Source of the DNA: Streptomyces sp. SN-593
GTDB taxonomy: Bacteria; Actinomycetota; Actinomycetes; Streptomycetales; Streptomycetaceae
Length of the DNA: 64,000 nucleotides
Assembly: GCF_016756395.1 (NCBI RefSeq)
Contig: NZ_AP018365.1
Location: 4,687,001 to 4,751,000 of the forward strand
Direction: 5' to 3'
Shown piece after piece: positions 26,294 through 39,585 of the stretch. The translations under genes were made by a program, and so were the position numbers. The notes below the pieces were generated by a model. That model saw nothing but the letters and a program-made list of their open reading frames with translations, had not been told where the DNA came from and did not search any database. Each line of letters starts with the position of its first letter. The stretch's first letter is position 1.

Positions 26294-26755
26294 GAGGGCT
26301 CCTCGGGCCTGCTGCGAGCGAAAACGTACTAAGCGGTAACTTACTCCGGTCTCGGCTGAGGTTACCCGGGAATTCCGGGTCCATGAAGCCGCCCTGCTGG
26401 TGATCTGTGTCGCGGGAGGGCCGGCCGCGGGTCGCGGCCGGCGCCGATCGGGGGAATCGGGGCGATCCGGGCTCGGTGGGGGAACTGTGCGGGGTGCCCG
26501 TTCGTGGGACGGGTGAGGGGGCGGTGGCGGTCGGTGGCCGCCGGTGGGGCGGTGCGGGTCCTCGGTCCTGGGTCGGGGCTCCTGGTTCGGCGTCCGGGTG
26601 GGCGTGGCGGGGCCGGTGGTGTGGGGTGTCGTCGGGTAGTGCGTCGGATGCGCGCCGTTAAGTTGAGTCGCCTCGACTCATGTCAATTGACATCGGGCTC
26701 GCCGTGAGGCATGGTTGAGCCAGTTGCACTCAAGTCAGTTGTTGGAGGACTAACC
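26294..26755. promoter_or_regulatory. dnaK promoter region with two HAIR (HspR) sites
   Basis: The HspR consensus is CTTGAGT-N7-ACTCAAG. Site 1 at 26662-26682 is GTTGAGT, 7 bases, ACTCATG. Site 2 at 26714-26734 is GTTGAGC, 7 bases, ACTCAAG. Both lie just upstream of dnaK, whose operon encodes HspR itself, implying autoregulation with DnaK as co-repressor as known in Streptomyces. The rest of this 462-bp gap (26294-26650) has no gene. Confidence 0.88.
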
Positions 26756-28632
<1,877 letters not shown>

Positions 28633-28636
<4 letters not shown>

Positions 28637-29343
28637 CGGAGGAGCCGAAGGGCTTCGAGGAGCCCGACGTCCCTTCCGACGCCGCCGACAAGCCGGGCGC
28701 CGGCAAGGCGGGCAAGTCCGACCCGGGCAGCGGGGCCGCCGGCAAGGCGGGCCCGTCGTCCGGGGGCGGGGACGACGCGACCTCCCAGGAGCTGACGGCC
28801 GTCAAGGCGCAGTTGGACCAGGTGCGCACCGCGCTCGGCGAGCGCACCGCCGACCTCCAGCGCCTCCAGGCCGAGTACCAGAACTACCGCCGCCGGGTGG
28901 AGCGGGACCGGGCCGCCGTCAAGGAGGTCGCGGTCGCCAACCTGCTGACCGAACTGCTCCCGGTGCTCGACGACATCGGCCGGGCGCGGGAGCACGGCGA
29001 GCTGGTGGGCGGCTTCAAGTCGGTCGCCGAGTCGCTGGAGACGGTCGCCGCGAAGCTGGGGCTCCAGCAGTTCGGCAAGGAGGGCGAGCCCTTCGACCCG
29101 CTGGTGCACGAAGCGCTGATGCACAGCTATTCGCCTGATGTCACACAGACGACATGCGTGCAGATCCTCCAGCCGGGGTACCGCATCGGGGAGCGCAACC
29201 TGCGTCCCGCCCGGGTCGCGGTGGCCGAGCCCCAGCCGGGCGCGCAGGGCAAGGACGAGCAGTCCGAGCCCGGTGAGCAGGGCGACCAGACCGACCGGAA
29301 GGCGGACGACGACGAGGAGACCGGTGGCCCGTCGGAGGGCTGA
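28633..29343 (+). CDS. grpE: Nucleotide exchange factor GrpE
   Basis: 236 residues. Dimeric exchange factor that releases ADP from DnaK. A low-complexity first 55 residues is followed by the long coiled coil (LTAVKAQLDQVRTALGER, QRLQAEYQNYRRRVERDR) and the beta-wing (FDPLVHEALMHSYSPDVTQT, YRIGERNLRPARVAVAE). The acidic tail is typical of actinobacteria. GTG start overlaps the dnaK stop by four bases, so expression is coupled. Confidence 0.97.
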
Positions 29344-29379
29344 CGGAGCAGGACGTGACGGAGAGGAGGGACGCCGAGG

Positions 29380-30573
29380 ATGAGCATCAGTAGGGACCTG
29401 TTGGAGAAGGACCTGTACAAGGTCCTCGGCGTCCCCAAGGACGCCACCGAGGCCGAGATCAAGAAGGCGTACCGGAAGCTGGCCCGGGAGTTCCACCCCG
29501 ACGCCAACAAGGGCGACGCCAAGGCCGAGGAGCGCTTCAAGGAGATCTCCGAGGCCAACGACGTCCTCTCCGACACCAAGCGCCGCAAGGAGTACGACGA
29601 GGGCCGCGCGCTGTTCGGCAACGGCGGCATGCGGCCCGGCCCCGGCGCGGGCGGCACCGGCGGGTTCAACTTCGACCTCGGCGACCTCTTCGGAGGCGCC
29701 CAGGGGCCCGGCGGCGGCACCACGACCGGTCAGGGCGGCGGCTTCGGCGGCGGCCTGGGCGACGTGTTCGGCGGCCTGTTCAACCGGGGCGGCGGCACCC
29801 GCGTGCAGCCGCGCCGCGGCCAGGACATCGAGTCCGAGGTGACGCTCAGCTTCACCGAGGCCGTCGACGGTGCCACGGTCCCGCTGCGGATGTCCTCGCA
29901 GTCGCCCTGCAAGGCGTGCTCCGGCACCGGCGACAGGAACGGCACGCCCCGGGTGTGCCCGACCTGCGTCGGCACCGGGCAGGTCTCGCGCGGCGGCGGT
30001 GGCGGCTTCTCGCTCACCGACCCGTGCGTGGACTGCAAGGGCCGCGGCCTGATCGCGGAGAACCCCTGCGAGGTCTGCCACGGCAGCGGCCGGGCGAAGA
30101 GCTCGCGCACCATGCAGGTGCGCATCCCCGCGGGCGTCACCGACGGGCAGCGCATCCGGCTGCGCGGCAAGGGCGCCCCCGGCGAGCGCGGCGGACCGGC
30201 CGGCGACCTGTACGTGGTCGTGCACGTCGGCCGGCACCCGGTCTTCGGCCGCAAGGACGCCAACCTGACGGTCACGGTCCCGGTGAGCTTCGTGGAGGCC
30301 GCGCTCGGCGGCGAGATCAAGGTGCCCACCCTGGGCGGACCGCCGGTCACCCTGAAGCTGCCCGCCGGTACGCCGAACGGCCGGACCCTGCGCGCCCGCG
30401 GCAAGGGCGCGGTGCGCAAGGACGGTTCGCGCGGCGACCTGCTGGTCACCGTCGAGGTGGCGGTGCCGGAGCGGACCGAGGGCAAGGCGCTGGACGCACT
30501 GGAGTCGTACCGTGAGGCGACCGCGGACACCGACCCGCGGGCGGAGTTGTTCAAGGCCGCAAAGGGAGCGTGA
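29380..30573 (+). CDS. dnaJ: Chaperone DnaJ (Hsp40)
   Basis: 397 residues. J domain at the N-terminus (DLYKVLGVPKDATEAEIKKA, HPD at about 39-41), Gly/Phe-rich region about 80-150, four CxxCxGxG zinc motifs between about 177 and 240 (CKACSGTG, CPTCVGTG, CVDCKGRG, CEVCHGSG), then the two C-terminal substrate-binding domains. Type I DnaJ that stimulates DnaK. ATG 29380 is 36 bp beyond grpE in the same operon. Confidence 0.98.
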   Translation: MSISRDLLEKDLYKVLGVPKDATEAEIKKAYRKLAREFHPDANKGDAKAEERFKEISEANDVLSDTKRRKEYDEGRALFGNGGMRPGPGAGGTGGFNFDLGDLFGGAQGPGGGTTTGQGGGFGGGLGDVFGGLFNRGGGTRVQPRRGQDIESEVTLSFTEAVDGATVPLRMSSQSPCKACSGTGDRNGTPRVCPTCVGTGQVSRGGGGGFSLTDPCVDCKGRGLIAENPCEVCHGSGRAKSSRTMQVRIPAGVTDGQRIRLRGKGAPGERGGPAGDLYVVVHVGRHPVFGRKDANLTVTVPVSFVEAALGGEIKVPTLGGPPVTLKLPAGTPNGRTLRARGKGAVRKDGSRGDLLVTVEVAVPERTEGKALDALESYREATADTDPRAELFKAAKGA

Positions 30574-30577
30574 GCGG

Positions 30578-31054
30578 ATGAGCATCGACGGCGGCGGGGC
30601 CTCCGGGCCCCGCATGGGACGCGGCCGCAATCCGTACCAGTTGACGGAGGAGTCGCCGGTCTACGTGATCTCGGTGGCGGCCGAGCTGTCGGGCCTGCAC
30701 CCGCAGACCCTGCGGCAGTACGACCGCCTCGGCCTGGTCTCCCCGGACCGCGCGGCCGGCCGCGGGCGGCGCTACTCCGCCCGCGACATCGAGCAGTTGC
30801 GGGAGGTGCAGCGGCTCTCGCAGGACGAGGGCATCAACCTCGCGGGCATCAAGCGGATCATCGAACTGGAGAACCAGGTCGCCGCGCTCCAGGCCCGGGT
30901 CGCCGAACTCTCCGCCGCCGTCGACGGCGCGGCAGCCGTCATCCAGCAGCGCGAAGCCGCGGTGCACGCGTCGTACCGGCGCGACCTGGTGCCCTACCAG
31001 GATGTGCAGCACACGAGCGCGCTCGTGGTGTGGCGTCCGAAGCGGGACGTCTGA
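30578..31054 (+). CDS. hspR: Heat-shock repressor HspR (MerR family)
   Basis: 158 residues. MerR-type winged helix YVISVAAELSGLHPQTLRQY then DRLGLVSPDRAAGRGRRYSA, and a coiled coil (LENQVAALQARVAELSAAV). It represses its own operon and clpB by binding HAIR sites, with DnaK as co-repressor in Streptomyces. ATG 30578 is preceded by AAAGGGAG and lies 4 bp after dnaJ. The operators at 26662-26682, 26714-26734 and 35303-35323 are its expected targets. Confidence 0.96.
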   Translation: MSIDGGGASGPRMGRGRNPYQLTEESPVYVISVAAELSGLHPQTLRQYDRLGLVSPDRAAGRGRRYSARDIEQLREVQRLSQDEGINLAGIKRIIELENQVAALQARVAELSAAVDGAAAVIQQREAAVHASYRRDLVPYQDVQHTSALVVWRPKRDV

Positions 31055-31241
31055 CCCGCCTCGTCCACGGTTCCCCGTGCCCTCCCGGGTGCGGGGAATC
31101 CGTGCGTCCGGGGCCGGCCGACCGCCGTTCGGCCGCAGGCGGTCCACCGGCCGACCGCCAGCGGTCCGCCGCGCTTTCCGCCGGTCGGCCGCCGGAAAAC
31201 ACGGCGACAGCGGCGCGGGATGCTTGTTAGCTTCGGTCGTC

Positions 31242-31748
31242 ATGGACCCACTTGGCGAGGCGCAGATCCGGGACTCCTTCGTGAACTGCTCGAAGGGGGA
31301 GGCCAAGCGGGTCAGGCTGCCGCGGGACCTCGCGGAGGTGCCGTGGGAGGACCTCGACTTCCTCGGCTGGCGCGACCCGGGCGCCCCGGACCGGGCCTAC
31401 GTCGTGACCGCCGGGGAGCGCCCGGTCGGCATCACCCTGCGGGTCGCGCCGGGGGCGCGGCGCAACCTCATGCGCAGCAGCCTCTGCTCGATCTGCCTGA
31501 CCGGGCACTCCGGGGGCGGCGTCGACCTGCTGGCGGCGCCGCTGGCCGGACCGGCCGGGCGCCAGGGCAACACCGTGGGCATCTACATGTGCGCCGACCT
31601 GGCCTGCTCGCTGTACGTGCGGGGCAAGAGGACCTCGGTGCTGGCCAAGCGCATGGAGGAGACCCTGACCCTGGAGGAGCAGGTCGAGCGCACGCTGCGC
31701 AACCTCGACGGCTTCCTGGCGAAGGTCACGGGCACCCGGGCCGCCTGA
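31242..31748 (+). CDS. FBP-domain (FusB-like, EF-G-binding) zinc-finger protein
   Basis: 168 residues. The N-terminal helical part begins MDPLGEAQIRDSFVNCSKGE. The C-terminal treble-clef zinc site is visible as SLCSICLTGH and CADLACSLYVRGKR. This is the layout of FBP_C proteins, relatives of the elongation-factor-G-binding FusB protein. In actinobacteria the role is untested; ribosome/EF-G interaction is inferred from the family. No RBS; a TTAGCT -10 box lies 8 bases before ATG 31242, so it is probably leaderless. Confidence 0.78.
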   Translation: MDPLGEAQIRDSFVNCSKGEAKRVRLPRDLAEVPWEDLDFLGWRDPGAPDRAYVVTAGERPVGITLRVAPGARRNLMRSSLCSICLTGHSGGGVDLLAAPLAGPAGRQGNTVGIYMCADLACSLYVRGKRTSVLAKRMEETLTLEEQVERTLRNLDGFLAKVTGTRAA

Positions 31749-31809
31749 GGGCGCGCCGCATACGGTTCCGAGGCGGGCTGCACCCCCGGGCTGGCCGCGC
31801 TCCGGGATC

Positions 31810-31857
31810 GGCCGCACCCCGGACAGGCCGCACCCCGGACAGGCCGCGCCCCGGGCC
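31810..31857. repeat. 16-bp tandem repeat, about 3 copies
   Basis: GGCCGCACCCCGGACA at 31810-31825 and 31826-31841, with a degenerate third copy to about 31857, in the gap after the FBP gene. Confidence 0.7.
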
Positions 31858-31888
31858 GGACAGCCTGCGGGCCCGGCCCCGTACGGCG

Positions 31889-32473
31889 TCAGCGCGGCGG
31901 GAGCTCCAGCGTCACCGGGTGCGCCCGGACCGGTGCGAGGCAGGCACCGTCGGTGGAGCAGGCCCCGTAGGTGAGCCGGACACTCGCGGTGCCGGGCCGG
32001 TCGGCGCCGCCCGCGACGCGCGTGGCCAGGCGCAGGGTGACCGGGCCGTCCGGGTAGACCGGCAGCGCCACGTCGAGGCCGGACGGACGCACGTCGTGCG
32101 CCTTGACGGAGGAGGTCACCGGACCGGTCGCGGTGAGCGGCGCGGCGACCGCCAGGCGGGTCGGGATGCCGAGCCCGTCGACCCCGCCGTCGGGCAGCGC
32201 GAGGCTGTAGAGGTGGAAGCCCTTCTGCCGCGGGCTGAGGGTGGCGGTCACCGCCACCGCGTCCGCGGCCGACCGCTCGAACGTGACGGCGACGTCCACA
32301 CCGCCCGCGGTGAAGGACGCCCGCGTACGCGCCGCCTCCCGCTGCCGGTCGCCGTGGCCGCCCTGGCCGCCGTGATCCCCCTGACCGCAGCCGGAGACGA
32401 CGGCGCACAGCAGCGCGGCGACGGCGGCGGAGCGGACGGAACTCCCTCGTGCGGCGGCTGCGGCCCTCCTCAC
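31889..32473 (-). CDS. DsbD N-terminal-domain-like lipoprotein
   Basis: 194 residues, GTG 32473 overlapping the stop of the thioredoxin gene (GTGA), so the two are coupled. The signal peptide SVRSAAVAALLCAVVSGC gives a lipid-modified Cys. The mature part has the immunoglobulin-like DsbD-alpha pattern: FTAGGVDVAVTFERS, LSPRQKGFHLYSLALPDGGV and YPDGPVTLRLATRV, with a late YGACSTDGACLAPV cysteine pair. It probably exchanges electrons with the neighbouring thioredoxin lipoprotein outside the membrane; the membrane transporter part of DsbD is absent here. Confidence 0.72.
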   Translation of the reverse strand: MRRAAAAARGSSVRSAAVAALLCAVVSGCGQGDHGGQGGHGDRQREAARTRASFTAGGVDVAVTFERSAADAVAVTATLSPRQKGFHLYSLALPDGGVDGLGIPTRLAVAAPLTATGPVTSSVKAHDVRPSGLDVALPVYPDGPVTLRLATRVAGGADRPGTASVRLTYGACSTDGACLAPVRAHPVTLELPPR

Positions 32474-33126
32474 GCCCACGTCTTCAGGAAGGCGTCGACC
32501 TGGGACTCCGGCATGCTGCGGGCGTTGGAGAACTGCCCCTGGTTGGTGGCCGTCACGGTGGTGCCGTGCCGGTCCACCACGGCCAGCGCCGGGATGCCGC
32601 TGGAGTCGAGGTCCACGTAGCGCGCGACCAGCGCGAGGTTGTGGTCGAACTGGCCGACGTCGACGCGCACCACGTGGTACCTGCCCAGCAGGGCGGCCGT
32701 CGCGGGCTTGGTGAAGGTGCGGCCGAGCACCACGCAGTCCGGGCACCAGTCCGCGCCGAAGTCGATCAGCACGGGGCGGCCGTCCTTCGCCGAGGCCCGC
32801 TCCGCCGCGGTCACGTCCGCCGCCGCGTTCCGCGTGGGGTCGTAGCCCTCCGGCGACGTCGTGGCGGACGGGGGCGTGGCGGCCGTCGTCGTCCGGGTGA
32901 TCGCCGTCGGTGCGCCGCCGGCGGAGGGGGACCCGGGGGCGGTGGCGGCCGTCCCGGTGGTCCGACCCGCCGGCGCCGACGCGTCGGACGAACCGCCCGA
33001 ACCGCCCGACCCTCCGCAGGCCGCGAGGAGCAGCGCCACCGCCGCCGCACCCCCCGCCGCCAGTACCCGCGTACGGATCGCGGTACGTACCCGCGCAGCG
33101 CGGCGCGCCCGTCCCCACATCGTCAA
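32470..33126 (-). CDS. Thioredoxin-family lipoprotein (DsbD-gamma-like)
   Basis: 218 residues. The signal peptide RTRVLAAGGAAAVALLLAAC ends in a lipobox. A Gly/Ser/Thr linker runs to about residue 90. The thioredoxin fold has the redox site DFGADWCPDCVVLGRTF (CPDC) and the cis-proline loop SSGIPALAVVDRHG. Full domain, extracytoplasmic. Operon with the DsbD-alpha-like gene; together they look like a split, lipid-anchored thiol-disulfide relay. Confidence 0.82.
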   Translation of the reverse strand: MTMWGRARRAARVRTAIRTRVLAAGGAAAVALLLAACGGSGGSGGSSDASAPAGRTTGTAATAPGSPSAGGAPTAITRTTTAATPPSATTSPEGYDPTRNAAADVTAAERASAKDGRPVLIDFGADWCPDCVVLGRTFTKPATAALLGRYHVVRVDVGQFDHNLALVARYVDLDSSGIPALAVVDRHGTTVTATNQGQFSNARSMPESQVDAFLKTWA

Positions 33127-33246
33127 CTGCCCCCCAGCTCGATCGAGTCAGCGCACTGTAGCAGGCGTCGTACCATCCGTGAACGCCCGTTCGGGTGCCG
33201 CGGGGCCGACGCGGAACCCGGTGCGGGACGGGTCGAGGAGCACGGG

Positions 33247-33654
33247 TCAGGCGTTGCCCATCGCGCGGGTGAGGGCGATCTCGATCACGACGCGGTCCGG
33301 GTTGAACGCGGGCGTGCGGTCGTAGCGCTCGGTGTAGCGGCGTACGGCGTCGGCCACCCGCTCGGGGTCGGCGGAGACGGTGGCGACGCCCTCCAGGGTG
33401 GCCCAGCGGGCGCGGTGGGCCTGGCAGACCGCCACCCGGGCGCCGGACGGCCCGGCGGCGCGTACGTTCGCGGCCTTCCGGCTGTGGGTGTTGGTGATCA
33501 CCCGGGCCAGTCCGGCCTCGGGGTCGTAGGTCACGCCGACCGGGACGACGTGCGGGGAACCGTCGGGGCGCGTGGTGGTCAGCGTGCACAGGTGGTACTC
33601 GCGCCAGAACTCGAGGAAGCCGGGTTCGGGGGAGCGGGGATCGCGACGGGGCAT
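33247..33654 (-). CDS. PPOX-class F420-dependent/FMN oxidoreductase
   Basis: 135 residues, ATG 33654. Split-barrel flavin/F420-binding fold: FWREYHLCTLTTTRPDGSPH, VVPVGVTYDPEAGLARVI, THSRKAANVRAAG and WATLEGVATVSADPERVADA, typical of PPOX-class F420-dependent proteins (TIGR03618-like). Cofactor and substrate are not shown by sequence. Its 5' end faces a short repetitive gap and the P450. Confidence 0.78.
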   Translation of the reverse strand: MPRRDPRSPEPGFLEFWREYHLCTLTTTRPDGSPHVVPVGVTYDPEAGLARVITNTHSRKAANVRAAGPSGARVAVCQAHRARWATLEGVATVSADPERVADAVRRYTERYDRTPAFNPDRVVIEIALTRAMGNA

Positions 33655-33737
33655 GGCACGAACGGTAGTGCGTGCACGCGGTGCCGGTCCGGCCGGCCGG
33701 CCGGACCGGGCGGCCCTGCTCGCCCGGTCCGGTCGGA

Positions 33738-33800
33738 ACGCCTGCCGCGCCACTGCCTGCCGTGCCACTGCCTGCCGCGCCACCGTCTGCCGTGCCGCAG
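33738..33800. repeat. 15-bp degenerate tandem repeat, 4 copies
   Basis: Variations of CGCCTGCCGYGCCACT repeat every 15 bases between the PPOX and P450 genes. No gene lies here. Confidence 0.65.
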
Positions 33801-33838
33801 CCGGTTCGCCCAGCCGGTCCGCTCCGCCGGCGACCCGC

Positions 33839-35257
33839 TCACCCTCCCAGGCGCACCGGCAGGGCCTCCACGCTGTTGCCGACGAAGCCCGGCAGGGGCG
33901 GCAGTTCGGCCTCCGGGACGGCCGGTTCGAGCCGCGGGAACGCCCCGTACAGCGTGCGCAGCGCGACCGTGGCCTCCAGGCGGGCGAGCGGGGCGCCCAG
34001 GCAGTAGTGGACGCCGTGCCCGAAGGACAGGTGGCGGGTGCCCGGCGGACGGGTGACGTCGAACCGGTCGGCGTCCGGGCCGTACTCGCGCGGGTCGCGC
34101 CCGGCGGCCGCGTACCCGGCGAGCACCGGGGTGCCGCGCGGTACCACGGTGCCGCCCACGTCGAGGTCGGCGGTGGGGTAGCGGAACGGGAAGTTGGCCA
34201 CCGGGCTGTCCCAGCGGAGCGTCTCCTCGACCACCGCGTCCCAGGACGCCCCGCCCGACAGGACGAGGTCGCGCTGGCGGGGGTGGCCGCACAGGGCACG
34301 CACCGCGTTGGTGATGAGGTTCAGCGTGGTCTCGTGGCCGGCCACGATCATCAGCAGCAGGGTGCCGGTCACCTCCTCGTCGCTCAGCCGCTCGGTACCG
34401 TCCGCCCGGTCCCCGTCGCGGGCGGCGATCAGCGCGCTGGCCAGGTCGTCGCCGGGGCGGGCCCGGCGGGCGGCGACGACCGCGGCGAGCACGTCGTGGA
34501 TGCCGCGCTGCGCCGCCATCGCCTCGGCGGCCGAGCTGGAGGTGCTGACCAGCAGCCGGGTGAGGGCGTGCAGGTGGTCGCGGTGCTCGGGGTCCACCCC
34601 CAGTAGCTGGCTGATCACGCCCATCGGCAGCGGGTACGCGAAGTGCGCGCGCAAATCCACGACGCCGTCCGGACCGGCGTGGTCCGGCAGCCCGGCCGCC
34701 AGCTCCCCGGCCAGCCGCTCGATCCAGGGCCGCATGGCGGCCACCCGGCGCGGGGTGAACGCCTTGGTCGCCAGCCCCCGCAGCCGCCGGTGGTCGTCGC
34801 CGTCGGCCGTCGTCATGCCGTTGACCAGGGCGAAGGCGTTGAGCTGCCACTGCGCCGGCACGCGGCCCGCCTGGAGGGCGGCGAAGTGCCGCGCGTTCTT
34901 GGCCACCTCCGGGTGGGCGAGGAGGTCGCGCAGTTCGTGCCAGCGGGAGACGATCATGCCGGGGACGCCGTCGGGCAGCATCACCGGGCACGCGGCGGCG
35001 CGCTCGCGCAGCGCGTCGGCGTCGGCCCGCACGGACGCGCCGCTGGCGTCCAGCCGGTACGGCTCCGCCGGGTCGGACGCGGACGGCTGCGGTGCGGACG
35101 GCCGCGGTACGGACGGCCGCGGTGCGGCGGCCGGGTCGGACGCGGTCGGGTGCGGTGCGGCGGTCGGGTGCGGCACCCGCGGGTGCCGCACGGTCGGGCG
35201 CTGCTGCGCCCCGTCGGAGTCCTCCGGTCGTGGATCCTTCGGGTGTGCCGAGGTCAT
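33839..35257 (-). CDS. Cytochrome P450 with low-complexity N-terminus
   Basis: 472 residues from ATG 35257. I-helix oxygen-activation motif LLLMIVAGHETTLNLI, ExxR in VVEETLRWDSPVANF, and the haem-binding loop LSFGHGVHYCLGAPLARLEA with the ligand Cys at about 419. The first ~70 residues are Pro/Ala/Ser repeats (PHPTASDPAAAPRPS), longer than usual for bacterial P450s. No ferredoxin gene is adjacent, so redox partners and substrate are unknown. Its promoter region is shared with clpB and contains a HAIR operator. Confidence 0.9.
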   Translation of the reverse strand: MTSAHPKDPRPEDSDGAQQRPTVRHPRVPHPTAAPHPTASDPAAAPRPSVPRPSAPQPSASDPAEPYRLDASGASVRADADALRERAAACPVMLPDGVPGMIVSRWHELRDLLAHPEVAKNARHFAALQAGRVPAQWQLNAFALVNGMTTADGDDHRRLRGLATKAFTPRRVAAMRPWIERLAGELAAGLPDHAGPDGVVDLRAHFAYPLPMGVISQLLGVDPEHRDHLHALTRLLVSTSSSAAEAMAAQRGIHDVLAAVVAARRARPGDDLASALIAARDGDRADGTERLSDEEVTGTLLLMIVAGHETTLNLITNAVRALCGHPRQRDLVLSGGASWDAVVEETLRWDSPVANFPFRYPTADLDVGGTVVPRGTPVLAGYAAAGRDPREYGPDADRFDVTRPPGTRHLSFGHGVHYCLGAPLARLEATVALRTLYGAFPRLEPAVPEAELPPLPGFVGNSVEALPVRLGG

Positions 35258-35302
35258 GGGCTTCCTCCCGAGAACGATGGCCCGTCCTGTGCCCGGAATC
35301 AC

Positions 35303-35323
35303 CTTGAGTGGAATAGACTCAAC
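35303..35323. promoter_or_regulatory. HAIR operator (HspR site) between P450 and clpB
   Basis: CTTGAGT at 35303-35309, 7 bases, ACTCAAC at 35317-35323: one mismatch from CTTGAGT-N7-ACTCAAG. It lies 77 bp upstream of clpB and 46 bp upstream of the P450 start. HspR control of clpB is known in Streptomyces; control of the P450 is only inferred from position. Confidence 0.88.
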
Positions 35324-35399
35324 TTGCTTCATGTTGAGGTAGTCAGGTCGAGGTTGCGCTACATGCTAGCGACGAACGTACGAGGAGGACAGAACGCCC

Positions 35400-38017
<2,618 letters not shown>

Positions 38018-38021
<4 letters not shown>

Positions 38022-38593
38022 GCATCGACCCCTCCTCGATCCCGAACTTCGGGAGCCAGCCGGAACCCGACCAGCCGAGCGGAGGACCCACCGCCGGTGT
38101 GGTCGTCCCGGACCAGGACCTGGTCAAGCAGCTCCTCGACCAGATGGGGCTCAAGCACGCCGTCGACGAAGAGAACGACCTCCTCGCCCCGTGGGAGGAG
38201 TTCCGCACCTACTTCATGTTCCGCGGCGAGGCGCAGCAGCACGTCTTCGCGGTGCGCACGTTTTACGAGCGCGCGTACACCGTGGACGAGAAGCCGCAGC
38301 TCCACGAGGCGATCGACGAGTGGAACCACCTCACGCTGTGGCCGAAGGTCTACACGAACACCGACGACGAAGGGGTCGTCCGCCTCATCGGCGAGGCCCA
38401 GATGCTCGTCGGCATGGGCGTCGGCCTCGACCACTTCGTGGCCACCACGGTGAGCTGGGTGCAGGCGTCCATCGAGTTCAACAAGTGGCTCGGTGAGCGG
38501 CTGGGCCTGGAGGAGACCGCCGGCGACGACGAGCCGGGCGAGTCCGGCGGGTCGGACGGGACCGGCGAGGGCTCCGAAGGCTCCGAGGGCTGA
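38018..38593 (+). CDS. YbjN-domain protein
   Basis: 191 residues, GTG 38018 overlapping the clpB stop (GTGA). YbjN/type III secretion chaperone-like fold: VVVPDQDLVKQLLDQMGLKH, WEEFRTYFMFRGEAQQHVFA, IDEWNHLTLWPKVYTNTDDE and VQASIEFNKWLGERLGLEE. The acidic tail is low-complexity. Coupling to clpB suggests a role in protein quality control, but the biochemical function of YbjN proteins is not settled. Confidence 0.85.
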
Positions 38594-38610
38594 CGGCACG
38601 ACCGCGCCGC

Positions 38611-38651
38611 GCGCCCGGGACCGTACGCGAGACGTACGGGGTCCCGGGCGC
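38611..38651 (+). terminator. Terminator after clpB-ybjN
   Basis: 17-base left arm GCGCCCGGGACCGTACG pairs with 38633-38651 apart from a two-base bulge, loop CGAGA, starting 17 bp after the YbjN stop. Confidence 0.8.
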
Positions 38652-38860
38652 TGGTGTGTGCGCCGGTGGCGGGTGGGGGCTCGGGTGTGCGGCGCCGGGG
38701 GTGCTCGGGTGTGCGGCGTCGGCGGGTCGGGGGCTCGGGCCTGCGGTGCCGGGGGCGGGTGCGGGTCGGTACGGGGGCGCCCGCGCCGCGCGGGTGCCGT
38801 CGATCCCCGGGCGGGCGCTGCGGGGACCAGTGGGAACGACAGGTCAGTAAGGTGTTGGCC

Positions 38861-39466
38861 ATGGCTTTTGCGCGAGGCGCCGATCTCCTGGCACCGACCA
38901 CCCTGCGTGCCCACGGGCTGCTGCTCCGCCCGGTCGTCGCGGCCGACGAACCCGCGGTCGCGCGGGCGATGGCCGACCCCGGAGTGCTGCGGTGGGCCGC
39001 GGGCATGGCGGTGATCGCCGCGCCGCCGCGGGACCGTGCGGCGGTGTGGCTGTCGGCGCGGGTCGGGGCGTGGTCGGCCGGGACCGCCGCGTTCGCGGTG
39101 ACCGACCCGGCCGACGACGTCATGATCGGCTACCTCGGCCTGCGCGACGTGCACCGCACCCCCGACCAGGCGGTGGCCGGCTACTGGGTGACGCCCTCGG
39201 CCCGCGGCCGCCAGGTCACCGCCCGCGCCCTGGATGCCGCCTCGGCGTGGGCCTTCGAGCCGCCCCACGCCGGCGGCCTGGGCCTGCACCGCATCCACCT
39301 CGACCACGTCCTGCACAACGTCGGCTCCTGCCGGGCCGCCCTGCGGGCGGGGTTCGCGGAGGAGGGTGTGATGCGCGACTCCTTCATCGAGCCCGACGGC
39401 ACCCGCCACGACTGCCACCTGCACGCCCGCCTCGCCACGGACCCGCCCGCCCGACCCTTCGCCTGA
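38861..39466 (+). CDS. GNAT N-acetyltransferase (RimJ/RimL-like)
   Basis: 201 residues from ATG 38861. Acetyltransferase_3 pattern: LRAHGLLLRPVVAADEPAVA, IGYLGLRDVHRTPDQAVAGY, WVTPSARGRQVTARALDAAS (CoA-binding loop) and LHRIHLDHVLHNVGSCRAAL. It matches enzymes that acetylate protein N-termini or small amines; substrate unknown. The preceding 38652-38860 is repetitive GC-rich sequence without a gene. First gene of the island between ybjN and the aminotransferase. Confidence 0.8.
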   Translation: MAFARGADLLAPTTLRAHGLLLRPVVAADEPAVARAMADPGVLRWAAGMAVIAAPPRDRAAVWLSARVGAWSAGTAAFAVTDPADDVMIGYLGLRDVHRTPDQAVAGYWVTPSARGRQVTARALDAASAWAFEPPHAGGLGLHRIHLDHVLHNVGSCRAALRAGFAEEGVMRDSFIEPDGTRHDCHLHARLATDPPARPFA

Positions 39467-39550
39467 CGGGCGGAGTAGCGGGTTCGGGGCCGGGTGGTCG
39501 GGGGACTTCGCAAGGTCGTGGCCTTGGGCGCGGGCCCGCCACCTCGGGCA

Positions 39551-39579
39551 TTGCATGAACATGCATCTCGGTGCATACT
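39551..39579 (+). promoter_or_regulatory. argG promoter with ArgR-type operator
   Basis: TTGCAT (39551-39556), 17 bases, CATACT (39574-39579) forms a sigma-70-like promoter ending six bases before the argG ATG, implying a leaderless transcript. Three TGCAT boxes (39552, 39562, 39572) spaced 10 bases apart overlap it and resemble ARG boxes bound by ArgR in Streptomyces. Confidence 0.75.
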
Positions 39580-39585
39580 CTTGCT

